Assembly: GCA_016795145.1 (NCBI GenBank)
Contig: JAEUII010000035.1
Coordinates: 1 to 64,000 of the forward strand
Length of the DNA stretch: 64,000 bases
Source of the DNA: Planctomycetaceae bacterium
GTDB lineage: Bacteria; Planctomycetota; Planctomycetia; Planctomycetales; Planctomycetaceae
Direction: 5' to 3'
This document shows positions 32,593 to 42,582 of this stretch, piece after piece. Each line of letters starts with the position of its first letter. Position 1 is the stretch's first letter. The notes under the pieces are model-generated. The model made no database searches, was not told the DNA's origin, and saw nothing but the letters and a program-made list of their open reading frames with translations. The translations under genes and the position numbers were made by a program.

Positions 32593-34542
32593 ATGCCTCT
32601 GCTCGCTCTGAAGAATCTGACGTTCACGTATTCGAAGCCGAATCTCCTGGAGAACATCAACCTCATCGTCGACCGTGGTGAGAAAATTGGTCTGGTGGGA
32701 AGAAACGGAGCCGGCAAATCCACGTTGATGAAACTGATCGCTGGGCTCCTGAAGCCGGATGACGGACTCGTCGACCTGCAGGCAGAAGCCGTCGTCGCTC
32801 GGCTCGATCAGGAAGTCCCGCAGGGCGGCGATCGGTCCGCGTTTGAAGTGGCCGCCGAGGGCTTCGGACAGCTGGGGCCATCCGTCGCCGCGTATCGCGC
32901 GATTGGGCACAAACTTCATCATGGCGAAACGCTGACCGACGCAGAACATAAGGCCTACGAGAACGCCAGCCACGCACTGGCCGATGCGGAAGCCTGGGAT
33001 GCTGCCGATCGTCTGGAAGATCTGCTGGTCGAAATGCAGCTTCCTCCGGATGTCCTGTTTGCCTCGCTGTCAGCGGGAATGAAGCGTCGAGTCCTCCTGG
33101 CGGCGGCGATGATTCGCAAGCCTGACATCCTGCTGCTGGACGAACCAACAAACCACCTGGACATCGAATCAATTCTATGGCTTCAGGACTTTCTGTCGCG
33201 GTTTGACGGCACGCTGATCTTCGTGACGCACGACCGAGTCTTCCTGCAGGAAATGGCGAATCGCATCGTCGAAGTGGATCGTGGCCGAATCTTCGACTGG
33301 ACGTGCGACTATCAGACTTTCCTGAAACGACGGGATGCTTTGCTGGCCGCGGAAGCGGTTGAGCAGGCTCAGTTCGACAAGAAGCTGGCGGAAGAAGAAG
33401 TCTGGATTCGCCAGGGCATCAAGGCTCGCCGGACTCGCAACGAAGGTCGAGTGCGCGCGCTGAAGGCGATGCGGGAAGAGCGACAGCAGCGACGAAAGAA
33501 GCTGGGCACCGCCAAACTGCAGCTTCAGGAAGCGGAACGATCCGGCGCCCTGGTGGCTCAGCTGGAGAATGTGTCGCATGACTTTGGCAGCAAGACGGTG
33601 ATTCGTCAGTTCAGCACGACGGTCTTTCGAGGAGACAAGATCGGGATCATTGGTCCCAACGGCGCTGGTAAGTCGACGCTGCTCCGAATTTTGCTGGGAC
33701 AGCTTCAGCCAACGTCTGGCAAAGTCCGGCTCGGAACAAATCTTCAGATCGCTTATTTCGACCAGCTTCGAAACCAGCTGGATGACACAAAAACGGCGCG
33801 AGAGAACATCAGCGACGGAACCGACTTCCTGATGATCAATGGCCAGAAGCGTCACATCATGGGATTCCTGCAGGACTTTTTGTTTTCGCCGGATCGAGCC
33901 CACACGCTGGTCGGTTTCTTAAGCGGTGGCGAACGCAATCGACTGCTGCTGGCAAAGATGATGTCGAAGCCCGCCAACCTGCTGGTACTCGACGAACCCA
34001 CTAACGACCTGGACGCAGAGACGTTGGAACTTCTGGAAGATGTGCTTCCGATGTTTCCCGGAACAGTCCTGCTGGTCAGCCACGACCGAGCGTTTCTAAA
34101 CAACGTGGTCACGAGCACAATGGTGTTCGAAGGTGAAGGAATGCTGGGCGAGTACGATGGCGGATATGACGACTGGTTTCGCGTCCGGAATGCTCGCCTT
34201 CTGGCGGCAAGGTCGTCCCCTACTGGAAGTGTCTCGGCAAGCGCGAACTCCAACACCGCTCCGAGTTCCGTCGCCACAGCGTCACCTTCATCAACAGCCT
34301 CATCCGCTGCCACGGCAAAGCCAAGAAAGCTGAGCTTCAAAGATCAGCGGGAACTGGAACAACTGCCCGAGCAGATTGCCGAGCTGGAAAAGCGACAGAA
34401 GCAGATTGAAGCGGAAATGGCAGCTCCCGGCTTCTATCAGTCCGGCCAGGCGAACATCGCCAAAGTCAGCACAGAACTTGCGAAGGTTGGGGAACAGCTG
34501 AACCACTGCTTCGAGCGTTGGGAACTGCTCGAGAATATGTGA
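32593..34542 (+). CDS. uup: ABC-F family ATPase Uup
   Basis: This 649-residue soluble protein has two ABC cassettes and no membrane segment. First cassette: GRNGAGKST, LSAGMKRRV, LLLDEPTNHLD. Second: GPNGAGKST, LSGGERNRL, LVLDEPTNDLD. The linker carries the Uup signature EEVWIRQGIKARRTRN, and a C-terminal coiled coil (about 580-649) follows a Ser/Ala-rich stretch. ABC-F proteins act on the ribosome; Uup has been tied to DNA stability and ribosome biogenesis. The coding start is ATG 32593; the frame reaches 32530 but gives a non-conserved leader. Confidence 0.93.
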   Translation: MPLLALKNLTFTYSKPNLLENINLIVDRGEKIGLVGRNGAGKSTLMKLIAGLLKPDDGLVDLQAEAVVARLDQEVPQGGDRSAFEVAAEGFGQLGPSVAAYRAIGHKLHHGETLTDAEHKAYENASHALADAEAWDAADRLEDLLVEMQLPPDVLFASLSAGMKRRVLLAAAMIRKPDILLLDEPTNHLDIESILWLQDFLSRFDGTLIFVTHDRVFLQEMANRIVEVDRGRIFDWTCDYQTFLKRRDALLAAEAVEQAQFDKKLAEEEVWIRQGIKARRTRNEGRVRALKAMREERQQRRKKLGTAKLQLQEAERSGALVAQLENVSHDFGSKTVIRQFSTTVFRGDKIGIIGPNGAGKSTLLRILLGQLQPTSGKVRLGTNLQIAYFDQLRNQLDDTKTARENISDGTDFLMINGQKRHIMGFLQDFLFSPDRAHTLVGFLSGGERNRLLLAKMMSKPANLLVLDEPTNDLDAETLELLEDVLPMFPGTVLLVSHDRAFLNNVVTSTMVFEGEGMLGEYDGGYDDWFRVRNARLLAARSSPTGSVSASANSNTAPSSVATASPSSTASSAATAKPRKLSFKDQRELEQLPEQIAELEKRQKQIEAEMAAPGFYQSGQANIAKVSTELAKVGEQLNHCFERWELLENM

Positions 34543-34557
34543 AGACCGCAAGCGTCG

Positions 34558-34610
34558 CGCCCCCCACCCAAACTCCGTTTGGGAGGGGTCGAGCGAGCGT
34601 CAGCAAGCGG
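34558..34610 (+). repeat. 60-bp palindromic repeat family B, copy 3
   Basis: CCCAAACTCCGTTTGGG hairpin, then GGTCGAGCGAGCGTCAGCAA. It is shortened at its 3' end compared with other copies. It begins 16 bases past the uup stop codon. Confidence 0.8.
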
Positions 34611-34618
34611 CATCTACT

Positions 34619-34662
34619 GTAGGTCCTTTCTGCCGGAAAGGACTTTCGCCGTCAGGCGAACC
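34619..34662 (+). repeat. 44-bp double-hairpin repeat family D, copy 1
   Basis: Two adjoining hairpins: GGTCCTTTCTGCCGGAAAGG and TTCGCCGTCAGGCGAA. It matches 40705-40748 at all but one position. It is followed by further small palindromes (GCCGCTCGGCAAGCGGC at about 34771-34787). Confidence 0.85.
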
Positions 34663-34822
34663 TTGATTCTGGCACGTTCATCAGTCAAGCCCTCTCGGCG
34701 TAAAGCAATACGTTGGGCTTTGGAGGATTTGGCAAGTTGCAGGGTCGCTGGTCGCGGCGAGGCCGCGAAGTGCCGCTCGGCAAGCGGCACCTACTTGGAC
34801 AAGCATCCGCAAGTACACCCCC

Positions 34823-36295
34823 TCACGTCAAAATCTCGTGCATCACCTTGCCATGATCGATATCCAGACGACGGCGTCCTGGGATTTCCAGTTTGCGATT
34901 GTCGACGCCCAGCAGGTGCAGAACGGTCGCGTGCAGGTCGGTCACGTAATGGCCATCACCAAGAGCGTTGTAGCCAAGCTCATCGGTTTCGCCGTGCACA
35001 AGACCTCGACGGATTCCTGCCCCAGTGAGCCAGATGGAAAACCCGTTCGGATGATGGTCGCGTCCATCCTTGCCGCCACCTCGTTGTTCAAGGCCTGGAG
35101 TCCGTCCAAATTCGGTACAGAACACAACGATGGTTTCTTCCAGAAGGCCACGTTGTTTCAGGTCCTGAATCAGGCCTGCGACAGGAAGGTCGACGGTGCC
35201 ACAGAGCCGTTCATGATTCTCCTTCAGCTTCTGATGAGAATCCCAGACACCGTAGCCTGATGGGTACACCTGGACAAACCGGACTCCTCGTTCAACCAGC
35301 CTGCGAGCTGTCAGCAGACGCTGTCCGGCAACTTTAGTCGCGTCCTGATTCAACCCGTACATCTGCTGAATCGACTCCGTTTCCGTGCTGAGATCAACGG
35401 CTTCGGGCACTGCAGATTGCATGCGAAATGCCAGCTCGTACGCTTTGATCCGTGCCTGAAGTTCTCTATCGCCAGGATACGCTGCAAGAGATTTCTCATT
35501 GAGGTCTCGAATCAGCTCGTACTCAAGTCGCTGCTGTTCCGCGGTCTGCCCGTTGACTCTCTGCCCGAACGGAAGCGGGTTCTTCGGATCAAGCTCCAGT
35601 GGCACTCCCGAATGCGAAGGGCCGAGATAGTACGAGTCGATCGAAGGGCGAGTCGTTGTGTTTGTTGGACCGCCAAGAACAACGAATCTTGGCAGGTTCT
35701 CATTCAGGGAACCGAGCCCATAATGAGCCCAGGATCCGATGGATGGCTGAGTCTCATCCAGGCGATGTCGACCGGTGTGAATCTGATTCTCTGCCGCATG
35801 ATCATTGTCCGTCGTCCACATGTTTCGAACGATGCAGAGGTCATCGACGCACCGAGCCATGTGAGGCAGCCAGTCTGTGACCTCGATGCCGGCCTGCCCA
35901 TGCTTCTTCCACCCGACCTGCATCGGATAGATGATGGGATAGACGTCCCGCACATTGATTTCCTCCGCGGGAACCGAACGAAAACGTTTCCGATGCAGAG
36001 GCGAATTCGCTGGATTGTCGAACGGCGTTTTGTCGTACGTCATGCCCGCATACTGATTCAACGCGGGCTTGGGATCGAAGGTCTCAACGTGACTGTATCC
36101 GCCCGAAAGAAAAATCCAGATCACAGACTTCGCACGCGGAGTGAAGTGAGCCTGCGGCGACTCATCCTCCGCGTTCGACGAATCCTGCAGCATGGCCCCA
36201 AGGGCCAGAGCGCCGAAACCAAGCCCCACGTCGGTCAGAAATGGACGACGACCATCACGATGCTGGGAGTTTGATTCGGGCGTCAGATCAGTCAT
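34823..36295 (-). CDS. DUF1501 exported protein
   Basis: This 490-residue protein has a Tat-like leader (GRRPFL at about 15-20, then a hydrophobic Gly/Ala segment). The DUF1501 domain follows, with SVIWIFLSGGYSHVETFDPKP (split across about 57-77), the WTTDNDHAAEN region, CTEFGRTPG (about 393-401) and DHHPNGFSIWLTGAGI. These form an alkaline-phosphatase-like fold. DUF1501 genes are among the most expanded in planctomycetes and usually adjoin a PSD1 gene; here they are separated. Function is not established. Confidence 0.92.
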   Translation of the reverse strand: MTDLTPESNSQHRDGRRPFLTDVGLGFGALALGAMLQDSSNAEDESPQAHFTPRAKSVIWIFLSGGYSHVETFDPKPALNQYAGMTYDKTPFDNPANSPLHRKRFRSVPAEEINVRDVYPIIYPMQVGWKKHGQAGIEVTDWLPHMARCVDDLCIVRNMWTTDNDHAAENQIHTGRHRLDETQPSIGSWAHYGLGSLNENLPRFVVLGGPTNTTTRPSIDSYYLGPSHSGVPLELDPKNPLPFGQRVNGQTAEQQRLEYELIRDLNEKSLAAYPGDRELQARIKAYELAFRMQSAVPEAVDLSTETESIQQMYGLNQDATKVAGQRLLTARRLVERGVRFVQVYPSGYGVWDSHQKLKENHERLCGTVDLPVAGLIQDLKQRGLLEETIVVFCTEFGRTPGLEQRGGGKDGRDHHPNGFSIWLTGAGIRRGLVHGETDELGYNALGDGHYVTDLHATVLHLLGVDNRKLEIPGRRRLDIDHGKVMHEILT

Positions 36296-36661
36296 GACGG
36301 AGCCTCGCAGGAAGATTCAACAGGCATCGTAGTCATCACTCTCTGAATGATGCGCTGCGTTCGGGCTTTACGGTGGGAACCGCATCATACGCTGAGTACC
36401 GTCGTGGGCCAAACAAGATGTCCAGGAACCCATATCCATCGCTCCCCTCTCAGACGAAGTCAGGGAGGGGTCGAGCGAGCGCCAGCAAGCTCGGGGGAGG
36501 GAGTCGCCTTTTGTGTCGCGCATTCTTCGTCAGATGACCTGGATCTTCGTCTCGCCTCGTTCGAGCGACTCCCTCCGACTTCGCTACGCTCCGCGTGACA
36601 CGAGATACGTACAAAGAGCTCTGTTCTGTCCTGCTCTGTTCCGGCGCCGTATCCGCCATCA
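36296..36661. other. intergenic region with one family B repeat
   Basis: This 366-base gap lies between two minus-strand genes. It contains the family B repeat at 36441-36502. The region upstream of 36295 should carry the DUF1501 promoter. Nothing else was recognised. Confidence 0.55.
36441..36502 (+). repeat. 60-bp palindromic repeat family B, copy 4
   Basis: GCTCCCCTCTCAGACGAAGT followed by CAGGGAGGGG, then GCGAGCGCCAGCAAGCTCGG. The stem has one mismatched position compared with the 42583 copy. It lies about 160 bases beyond the stop of the GH38-like gene. Confidence 0.85.
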
Positions 36662-39628
36662 TCAAAACACCAGCAGCACTTCTTTCAACTGAAACGGCAA
36701 CATTGGCACGACAACTCCGTCTCCTGTGAGACTTAAGGCGATCTTACTGCTTCGAGACGCGTTCACAGCGAAAGCCGCTGTCGGTTTTCGGGCGACTCGG
36801 ACAGTGCAGTTGGTTTCAAGGCCTTCTGTCTCACTCAAGATCAGAGACAACTCATCGGACGTTTGCGGGGCTCGCGAAAAATACTCGCTGCGTACAAGTT
36901 GTACGTTCTTCGATGAAAGCCCAAGGATCCAGCTGAACGGCAACGTCGTCGGCACACTGCCGGTTGCATCCTGCTGAATGACGGGCGTCAGCATTTCTTC
37001 CGCGCTGCGAAGCGGGAACGGCTGGTCAAAGTCGACCACAAATCGAAACGTTCGTTCTGTCTCGCCTTCCACCAGCAGCAAACTGTCGAGCATACGCGGA
37101 CCTGATCGACGATGCCATGGTCGACCGTCACCCACGATGACCATGCGCTGCTCGGCATCACTGATCTCAACGTAATCCGGTGATTCAATTCGTTCGAGCC
37201 GGAACCCGGCGGCCTGTCCAAGGACACTGCGAGTGACAGCGGCGATCTCGTTGTCCCATGCGAACCGACAGCACCAGCCGGTCAGCCAGGGGTTGCCTCG
37301 AGGAGGCACAGCAATCTGGTCCAGAGTCACTTCGATCTCCACTCGGGAACGGACACGATCGACTCTTGTGACCTGGACGACACGACCGAGCACGGAAGAA
37401 TCAGAAGGACTCAGGACCTCTGTGGTCGTCTCCATCGCCGTGAAGACCAGCCCCTGCTCCAGCACACGGTGGCCGATGACACGAGTCATCGCATAATTCG
37501 TCTTGAGTTCTTCGTCCGGAGCTTCTTCACCTTCAGCAACTTCGCGACGAACAATCTGTTCTCGCTCATACCGAAACGTAACGAGCTGGCTGAGCCGATT
37601 ACCCCGGCGGTTGTGCACATGGATGGACTCGATGCCGCCCGTTCGATCGCTGAATGCCACTTCGAAGTGTCGATTCCGAAGGCGAAGTGGTTCGGCAAGC
37701 GGCGGCTCGCGTCGATCCGGCTGAATCGTCTCGACGACCTTCGCGCTGGCATCGGCTTCTTTCAGCCACACAAATCCTCCTGGAGGCATCTTCACCAGCA
37801 GTCGAAACTGCCCATGATCATTCTGAGCAATCTCGGTGAATGCGTTTTCAGCAGGTGGCTTCCAGCCTTTTGGCCAGACGACTTCATGAAGCCTTCCGAA
37901 CGGCAGCGTATTAATCAGAAATAGAGAATGACTGCCGGATTTCTGCTGAGGAATGCGGCTGCGAAAGATGGCCGTCAGTTCTGATTCCAGCTGATTGAGC
38001 CCGTCGATAATCTCGGATCTTGCGGCCTCCAGTGCTGGCAACTTGTCAGGCACCGCGGTGGTGGTGTCCACCTGTTGCATCTCGAGAGCCGCGATCGCTG
38101 CATCCAGTTCGCGAAGTCGTTTGACCGGACTCACCTCGCGCACTTCACCGCGAACAATCTGAGTTATCGCAGCCATAGTTCGAACGGCTTCGAATCTCTG
38201 CTGAAGTCGACGCAGACTCGCCGGCCCGGAAACCGGTGGTTCGGTTTTCAACACGGATGACTGGATCAATGCGGGCGACAGGTAGTCCGCGTGGCTCGGC
38301 CGTTCCGTCATCCGACCTCCGTCAGCGACAGAACACAAGGTCTCCATCGTTGCGAATTCGCCAAATACCGGCGCGTACGAAGTGGCAACCTGCAGGTCAT
38401 GAAGCCACGGTGTTCGCACCTCCGGAAGTCGCGCGAGAAACAACGCGGCGACAGAATCGTCCTGCATGCTTTCGTTGTAACGGTCTGCCAGCTTCTGAAA
38501 TCCCGAACTGCTGTCAATTGCCAGAGGAATCCGTGACGCCGCTGCAACCATCGAGCCGTCCGGAGCCTGCCACTCGAACTGACTTCGTTCACGATCCGGA
38601 TAAAGTCCATCATCCAGCGCGACGTGCAGAGCGGATTCGAAGCCAAGATAGCTGAGAACCGTCGGGAGTGACGCGGTCATGCCGAATCGCCGCCGCGCCC
38701 AGTGTTTTGGTGTCTGCTGCAAAACGACCGCCATGGAAACTCGACATCGTTCAACGTCGGAAATCAAGGCGGACATGGAGCCCAGATTGGTGCGAGTCTC
38801 CGAGTGGTGTCCGCCAAGAATGTTGAGTGTGCCTTCTTCACACCGCTTGCGAAGAAGCTCGGCGGCGTCGGGTGCCTTCTTCTTCAGCGATTCCAGTTCC
38901 AGTCCGGACATCAGCAGATTCAGGCAGGAAGATTCCTGCACGGCCTTAGCGATGCTCTCCGCAGTGTCGATCTCGCCCGGCACCAGCAGATCAATCAGAT
39001 AGCAATTCTGCGGATAGACCTTTTCACGGATGTCACGCAAATGTTCAAAGCACGTCTTGAGATGTTCACGTACGAGCGATTCATCGCCGGCCAGCGACGC
39101 TTTGGCCGCCGCGGTGGCTTCACGCTGAAGTAGAAACTGGTCAGGATCCACAAAGTGATGTCGGCGTCGACTAAGAAGCTGAAGCTGCACAATCACAGTG
39201 CCAAGAGCCAGAAAGTGATCGGCCAGAGCCGGCTCAGCAGCGGTCGGTGCCGGATCTTCCGTGGAGGCATCACCGGGCGGAAGCGAGACCTGAGCATCGA
39301 TCGCAGCCAGCCATTGCTCACGCGAATTGCAGCGGTCCAGAACGACATGGTCCTGTTCGCGCAGGACCGATCGCCATTCGTGAGGCATCCACGATTCCGC
39401 ACATTGAGGAACCAGGACGACTCGGCGACCAGGAAACCCATACAGCGATTCTGCCTGTCGAAGCATGGGAAGAGATGACGACTGCGCCAACAGCCGGGGA
39501 TGCCACGCGCAGGCGATGGCGTTCAACAGACTGGCGGCATCGTCTTCGGCCAGATCCGTCGGCAAGTCTTCGATCGAATACCCCGGGATCAGGATGCTGA
39601 TTTCGGAAAACTCTGTTCGATCTGTCAT
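36662..39628 (-). CDS. large protein resembling glycoside hydrolase family 38, active site degenerate
   Basis: The product has 988 residues. Residues about 170-450 read like the barrel of GH38-type alpha-mannosidases (YLIDLLVPGEIDTAES, GGHHSETRTNLG and RFGMTASLPTVLSYLGF). A helical bundle follows near 470-560. The C-terminal half shows the beta-sandwich start LRNRHFEVAFSDRTGGIESI, also typical of GH38. The catalytic HxDxxW and the nucleophile aspartate of true mannosidases are not seen at the expected places. There is no signal peptide. It could be a non-catalytic or repurposed relative, or a related cobalamin-independent fold; the assignment rests mainly on the C-terminal sandwich. Confidence 0.6.
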   Translation of the reverse strand: MTDRTEFSEISILIPGYSIEDLPTDLAEDDAASLLNAIACAWHPRLLAQSSSLPMLRQAESLYGFPGRRVVLVPQCAESWMPHEWRSVLREQDHVVLDRCNSREQWLAAIDAQVSLPPGDASTEDPAPTAAEPALADHFLALGTVIVQLQLLSRRRHHFVDPDQFLLQREATAAAKASLAGDESLVREHLKTCFEHLRDIREKVYPQNCYLIDLLVPGEIDTAESIAKAVQESSCLNLLMSGLELESLKKKAPDAAELLRKRCEEGTLNILGGHHSETRTNLGSMSALISDVERCRVSMAVVLQQTPKHWARRRFGMTASLPTVLSYLGFESALHVALDDGLYPDRERSQFEWQAPDGSMVAAASRIPLAIDSSSGFQKLADRYNESMQDDSVAALFLARLPEVRTPWLHDLQVATSYAPVFGEFATMETLCSVADGGRMTERPSHADYLSPALIQSSVLKTEPPVSGPASLRRLQQRFEAVRTMAAITQIVRGEVREVSPVKRLRELDAAIAALEMQQVDTTTAVPDKLPALEAARSEIIDGLNQLESELTAIFRSRIPQQKSGSHSLFLINTLPFGRLHEVVWPKGWKPPAENAFTEIAQNDHGQFRLLVKMPPGGFVWLKEADASAKVVETIQPDRREPPLAEPLRLRNRHFEVAFSDRTGGIESIHVHNRRGNRLSQLVTFRYEREQIVRREVAEGEEAPDEELKTNYAMTRVIGHRVLEQGLVFTAMETTTEVLSPSDSSVLGRVVQVTRVDRVRSRVEIEVTLDQIAVPPRGNPWLTGWCCRFAWDNEIAAVTRSVLGQAAGFRLERIESPDYVEISDAEQRMVIVGDGRPWHRRSGPRMLDSLLLVEGETERTFRFVVDFDQPFPLRSAEEMLTPVIQQDATGSVPTTLPFSWILGLSSKNVQLVRSEYFSRAPQTSDELSLILSETEGLETNCTVRVARKPTAAFAVNASRSSKIALSLTGDGVVVPMLPFQLKEVLLVF

Positions 39629-39809
39629 ACTCTGATTTCAATTTCGGCTTCGATGGTTCCGACGAGAGTTCCCGCGTTGAACCATTGTCGTGTTTCAACA
39701 TCGGACTCCATTGACGCATGGATGTCGCGGATCATAGTGTCTTCGGGTTCGGGGCTGAATTCACCTGGCTTTCATCCTCAATTCCGCAATCGGAAACGCG
39801 CCCTGGTCC

Positions 39810-39886
39810 TAGCGGAAGGGCGCAAGCCCTCCGGTGACACCCGGAAGCTTGTCTATTCAACACTGGAGGGCTCGCACCCTTCCGCG
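39810..39886 (+). repeat. inverted-repeat element of family A, complete
   Basis: Left arm TAGCGGAAGGGCGCAAGCCC (TCCGGT) and right arm GAGGGCTCGCACCCTTCCGC are inverted complements around a spacer of about 27 bases. It lies about 20 bases before the CpdA-like start codon and 180 bases beyond the divergent GH38-like start. Confidence 0.88.
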
Positions 39887-39908
39887 AAAACTGCAACGGA
39901 AAAAACTC

Positions 39909-40691
39909 ATGACGCGTGTTCGCATCCTGCAACTCACGGATCTGCATTTACTGGCCGCCCCGGAGGCTCGATTGAAGAACGTGGCGACTCGGTACTTTCT
40001 TGAGCGAGTCCTGGGCCATATCAAACAGTCGGGTGAGCACTTTGATCATGTCGTTGTCACGGGCGACCATACTCATGACGAGCTGCCTGCGAGCTACGAC
40101 GCAGTCGATTCGCTGCTGAAACCGTGGTCCGATCGGCTTTGGCAAGTCCCTGGAAATCATGACGATCGGCGAGTCATGCGGCAGGTTTACAGCGGACGTT
40201 TTTCCGGCAGAAACCAGGACCTGATTCAGTTTCATTTTCAGGCCGGTGCGTGGTGTTGCATTGGTCTGGATACGCATGTGCCGGGTTCTGTTGCGGGGCA
40301 TATCAGTCGTGACCAGATTCGGTGGGCCAGAGAACTCGCCAATCGGCCCGGTGTCGAATCTGTCGCCCTGTTCTTCCACCATCCGCCAGTGCTGATGGGA
40401 AGTGTGTGGATGGACAAGATCGGGCTCGACGGCAAGGAGCAGCTTCAGGCCTGGTGCTGCCAGGATCCTCGAGTCCGACTGATCTGCTGCGGCCATGTGC
40501 ATCATGCGTCCGAGACGATGGTTGGAGCAGCCAGCGTTGTGACGACACCTTCGACGGGAATCCAGTTCAGTCGTGCCGGAGCAACACCGACGTTCGTTGC
40601 CGCAGCTCCAGGGTACCGCATTATTGAGCTCGATGATCGTGGCTTCAGAACCGAGGTCCGCCGGATCAGAGAAATCTCGATCCCCGAGTGA
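39909..40691 (+). CDS. CpdA-like metallophosphoesterase
   Basis: This 260-residue protein has all five calcineurin-type blocks: LTDLHLL (D11, H13), VVVTGDHTHD, VPGNHDD, FFHHPPVL and CGHVHH. This pattern matches class III cyclic-nucleotide phosphodiesterases such as CpdA, which cleave cAMP. The third block has GDHTHD where CpdA usually has a GDLxxD-type sequence. The substrate is not certain. ATG 39909 is taken as the start because the upstream codons (from 39834) fall within the family A repeat and lack conservation. Cytoplasmic; no neighbours in operon. Confidence 0.85.
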   Translation: MTRVRILQLTDLHLLAAPEARLKNVATRYFLERVLGHIKQSGEHFDHVVVTGDHTHDELPASYDAVDSLLKPWSDRLWQVPGNHDDRRVMRQVYSGRFSGRNQDLIQFHFQAGAWCCIGLDTHVPGSVAGHISRDQIRWARELANRPGVESVALFFHHPPVLMGSVWMDKIGLDGKEQLQAWCCQDPRVRLICCGHVHHASETMVGAASVVTTPSTGIQFSRAGATPTFVAAAPGYRIIELDDRGFRTEVRRIREISIPE

Positions 40692-40704
40692 TCTGTCAGG
40701 CAAA

Positions 40705-40748
40705 GTAGGTCCTTTCTGCCGGAAAGGACTTTCGCCGCCAGGCGAACC
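40705..40748 (+). repeat. 44-bp double-hairpin repeat family D, copy 2
   Basis: Differs from 34619-34662 by one base (CCGCCAGG versus CCGTCAGG). It begins 13 bases after the stop codon of the phosphoesterase gene. Confidence 0.85.
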
Positions 40749-40851
40749 GTAGTACCGCCCCACGTCACAAGTCGGCAGGGCGACCCTGCAAACACGCCCA
40801 ACTCAAGGTCGTATTGAACGTCAAGAATGCAAAGTGGTAACGTCCCTTTCA

Positions 40852-40880
40852 TTTTGCATTTTTCAATCTCCAATAATCAC
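40852..40880 (+). repeat. repeat family E, copy 1
   Basis: TTTTGCATTTTTCAATCTCC followed by AATAATCAC. The reverse complement recurs at 50605-50630. Confidence 0.7.
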
Positions 40881-41069
40881 TAATCACTCCTCCCATCATC
40901 GTGATGTGCCGCCCCCAGAGGCTGGCAGGCAGGACCGACCGGAATTCGTAACGGCACCCCTCAGTCAATGCGCCCCTGCAATGAGTCGCAATTTGATTCG
41001 GGTCGCGGCATAATCTCCTGCACCTCTGTTTGTTTCTTTGACGGCAGTCCACCACGCAGGAGCGAAGCC

Positions 41070-42548
41070 ATGTCATCCACACTTGAACCCAACACCGTGA
41101 CGCCACCTCGAATTCGTCAGACCGGTATTCTGATTGGCGATGAGTTTCGACCATCCGTGAGCGGCAAGACGTTTGCGACCGTGAATCCAGCAACCGAAGA
41201 AGTAATCTGCCAGGTTGCAGAAGGCGATGCGGCGGATGTGGATTTGGCGGTCCATGCGGCTCGTGCCGCATTCGAAACGGGACCATGGTCTCGCATGGAT
41301 GCTCGTGATCGCGGTCGCCTGCTGAATCGTCTGGCGGACCTCGCAGAATCTCATATCGACGAACTGGCTGCTCTGGAAACTCTGGATAATGGAAAGCCGA
41401 TCAGCGACGCGCGAGCGGCCGACCTTCCACTGGCAATTGACTGTCTTCGATACTATGCCGGCTGGGCAGACAAGGTTCATGGTCAGACGATTCCAGTCCG
41501 TGGCGATTACTTCTGTTACACGCGTCGTGAACCGATCGGCGTCTGCGGTCAGATTATTCCGTGGAACTTTCCGCTTCTGATGGTTGCCTGGAAATGGGGC
41601 CCGGCTCTCGCAACCGGCAACACGATCGTGATGAAGCCTGCCGAGCAGACTCCGCTGAGCTGCCTTCGCCTCGCGGAACTGGCTCTGGAAGCCGGTTTTC
41701 CTCCAGGCGTGATCAACGTCGTGCCTGGCTATGGCCCAACCGCTGGTGCCGCACTTGTTCGACATCCACAAGTCGACAAAATCGCCTTTACGGGTGAAGG
41801 CACGACGGCCAAGATCATCATGAAAGAGGCGTCAGAGACTCTGAAGCGTCTGACGTTTGAGTTGGGTGGCAAGAGTCCTAACATCGTCTTTGCAGACGCC
41901 GATCTGGACGCGGCCATTGCCGGTGCGGAGTTCGGTCTGTTCTTCAATCAGGGACAATGTTGCTGTGCAGGCAGCCGGCTGTTCGTTGAAGAATCTGTCC
42001 ACGACGAGTTTGTGGAACGCATCGCAAAGCGAGCCTCTCAGCGAGTCCTCGGAAACCCGTTTGATCCGGAAACACAGCAGGGTCCGCAGGTGGACCAGGC
42101 TCAGTTCGACAAGATCATGCGCTACATCGATCGAGGCCAGGCCCAGGGGGCTCAGTGTCAGGCTGGCGGACGTCGTCGAGGAAACCGCGGTTACTTTGTC
42201 GAACCGACCGTGTTCTCGAACGTGACGGACCAGATGGATATTGCTCGCGAAGAAATCTTCGGGCCGGTGATGAGCATCCTGAAGTTCAGGGATATCGACG
42301 AGGTGACTCGCCGAGCCAACAACACCGCGTTCGGTCTGGCCGCCGCCGTGTGGACTCGGGACGTCAAGAAGGCCCACCAGATGTCACACGCACTCCGAGC
42401 CGGAACTGTCTGGGTGAACTGCTACGACGTGTTCGATGCCGGTGCCCCGTTCGGTGGTTTCAAAATGAGCGGCATCGGTCGCGAATGCGGTGAAGCGGGA
42501 CTCGCCAACTACACCGAACTCAAGACCGTCACGATGGCCATGAAGTAG
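41070..42548 (+). CDS. NAD(P)-dependent aldehyde dehydrogenase
   Basis: This 492-residue enzyme oxidises aldehydes to acids. ALDH marks: [14 protein letters not shown] (about 163-176), the cofactor-binding [16 protein letters not shown], the general-base glutamate in [12 protein letters not shown] and the catalytic cysteine in [11 protein letters not shown] (near residue 300), then [13 protein letters not shown]. The branch looks like the betaine/retinal-type class rather than a CoA-acylating type. ATG 41070 follows a gap that includes repeats. The substrate cannot be deduced. A family B repeat follows the gene. Confidence 0.94.
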   Translation: MSSTLEPNTVTPPRIRQTGILIGDEFRPSVSGKTFATVNPATEEVICQVAEGDAADVDLAVHAARAAFETGPWSRMDARDRGRLLNRLADLAESHIDELAALETLDNGKPISDARAADLPLAIDCLRYYAGWADKVHGQTIPVRGDYFCYTRREPIGVCGQIIPWNFPLLMVAWKWGPALATGNTIVMKPAEQTPLSCLRLAELALEAGFPPGVINVVPGYGPTAGAALVRHPQVDKIAFTGEGTTAKIIMKEASETLKRLTFELGGKSPNIVFADADLDAAIAGAEFGLFFNQGQCCCAGSRLFVEESVHDEFVERIAKRASQRVLGNPFDPETQQGPQVDQAQFDKIMRYIDRGQAQGAQCQAGGRRRGNRGYFVEPTVFSNVTDQMDIAREEIFGPVMSILKFRDIDEVTRRANNTAFGLAAAVWTRDVKKAHQMSHALRAGTVWVNCYDVFDAGAPFGGFKMSGIGRECGEAGLANYTELKTVTMAMK

Positions 42549-42582
42549 TTCGGTCAGTGCCCTGATCATGACCGCGAATGAT

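Larger units (their letters stand above)
40692..41069. other. intergenic region with two repeat types
   Basis: This 378-base gap contains the double-hairpin family D copy (40705-40748) and the family E element (40852-40880). The rest should hold the promoter of the aldehyde dehydrogenase gene; no clear box is visible. Confidence 0.6.

Noticed and set aside
32663-33172. A 169-codon minus-strand frame
   Set aside because: It is antisense to uup, whose two ABC cassettes fix the plus frame.
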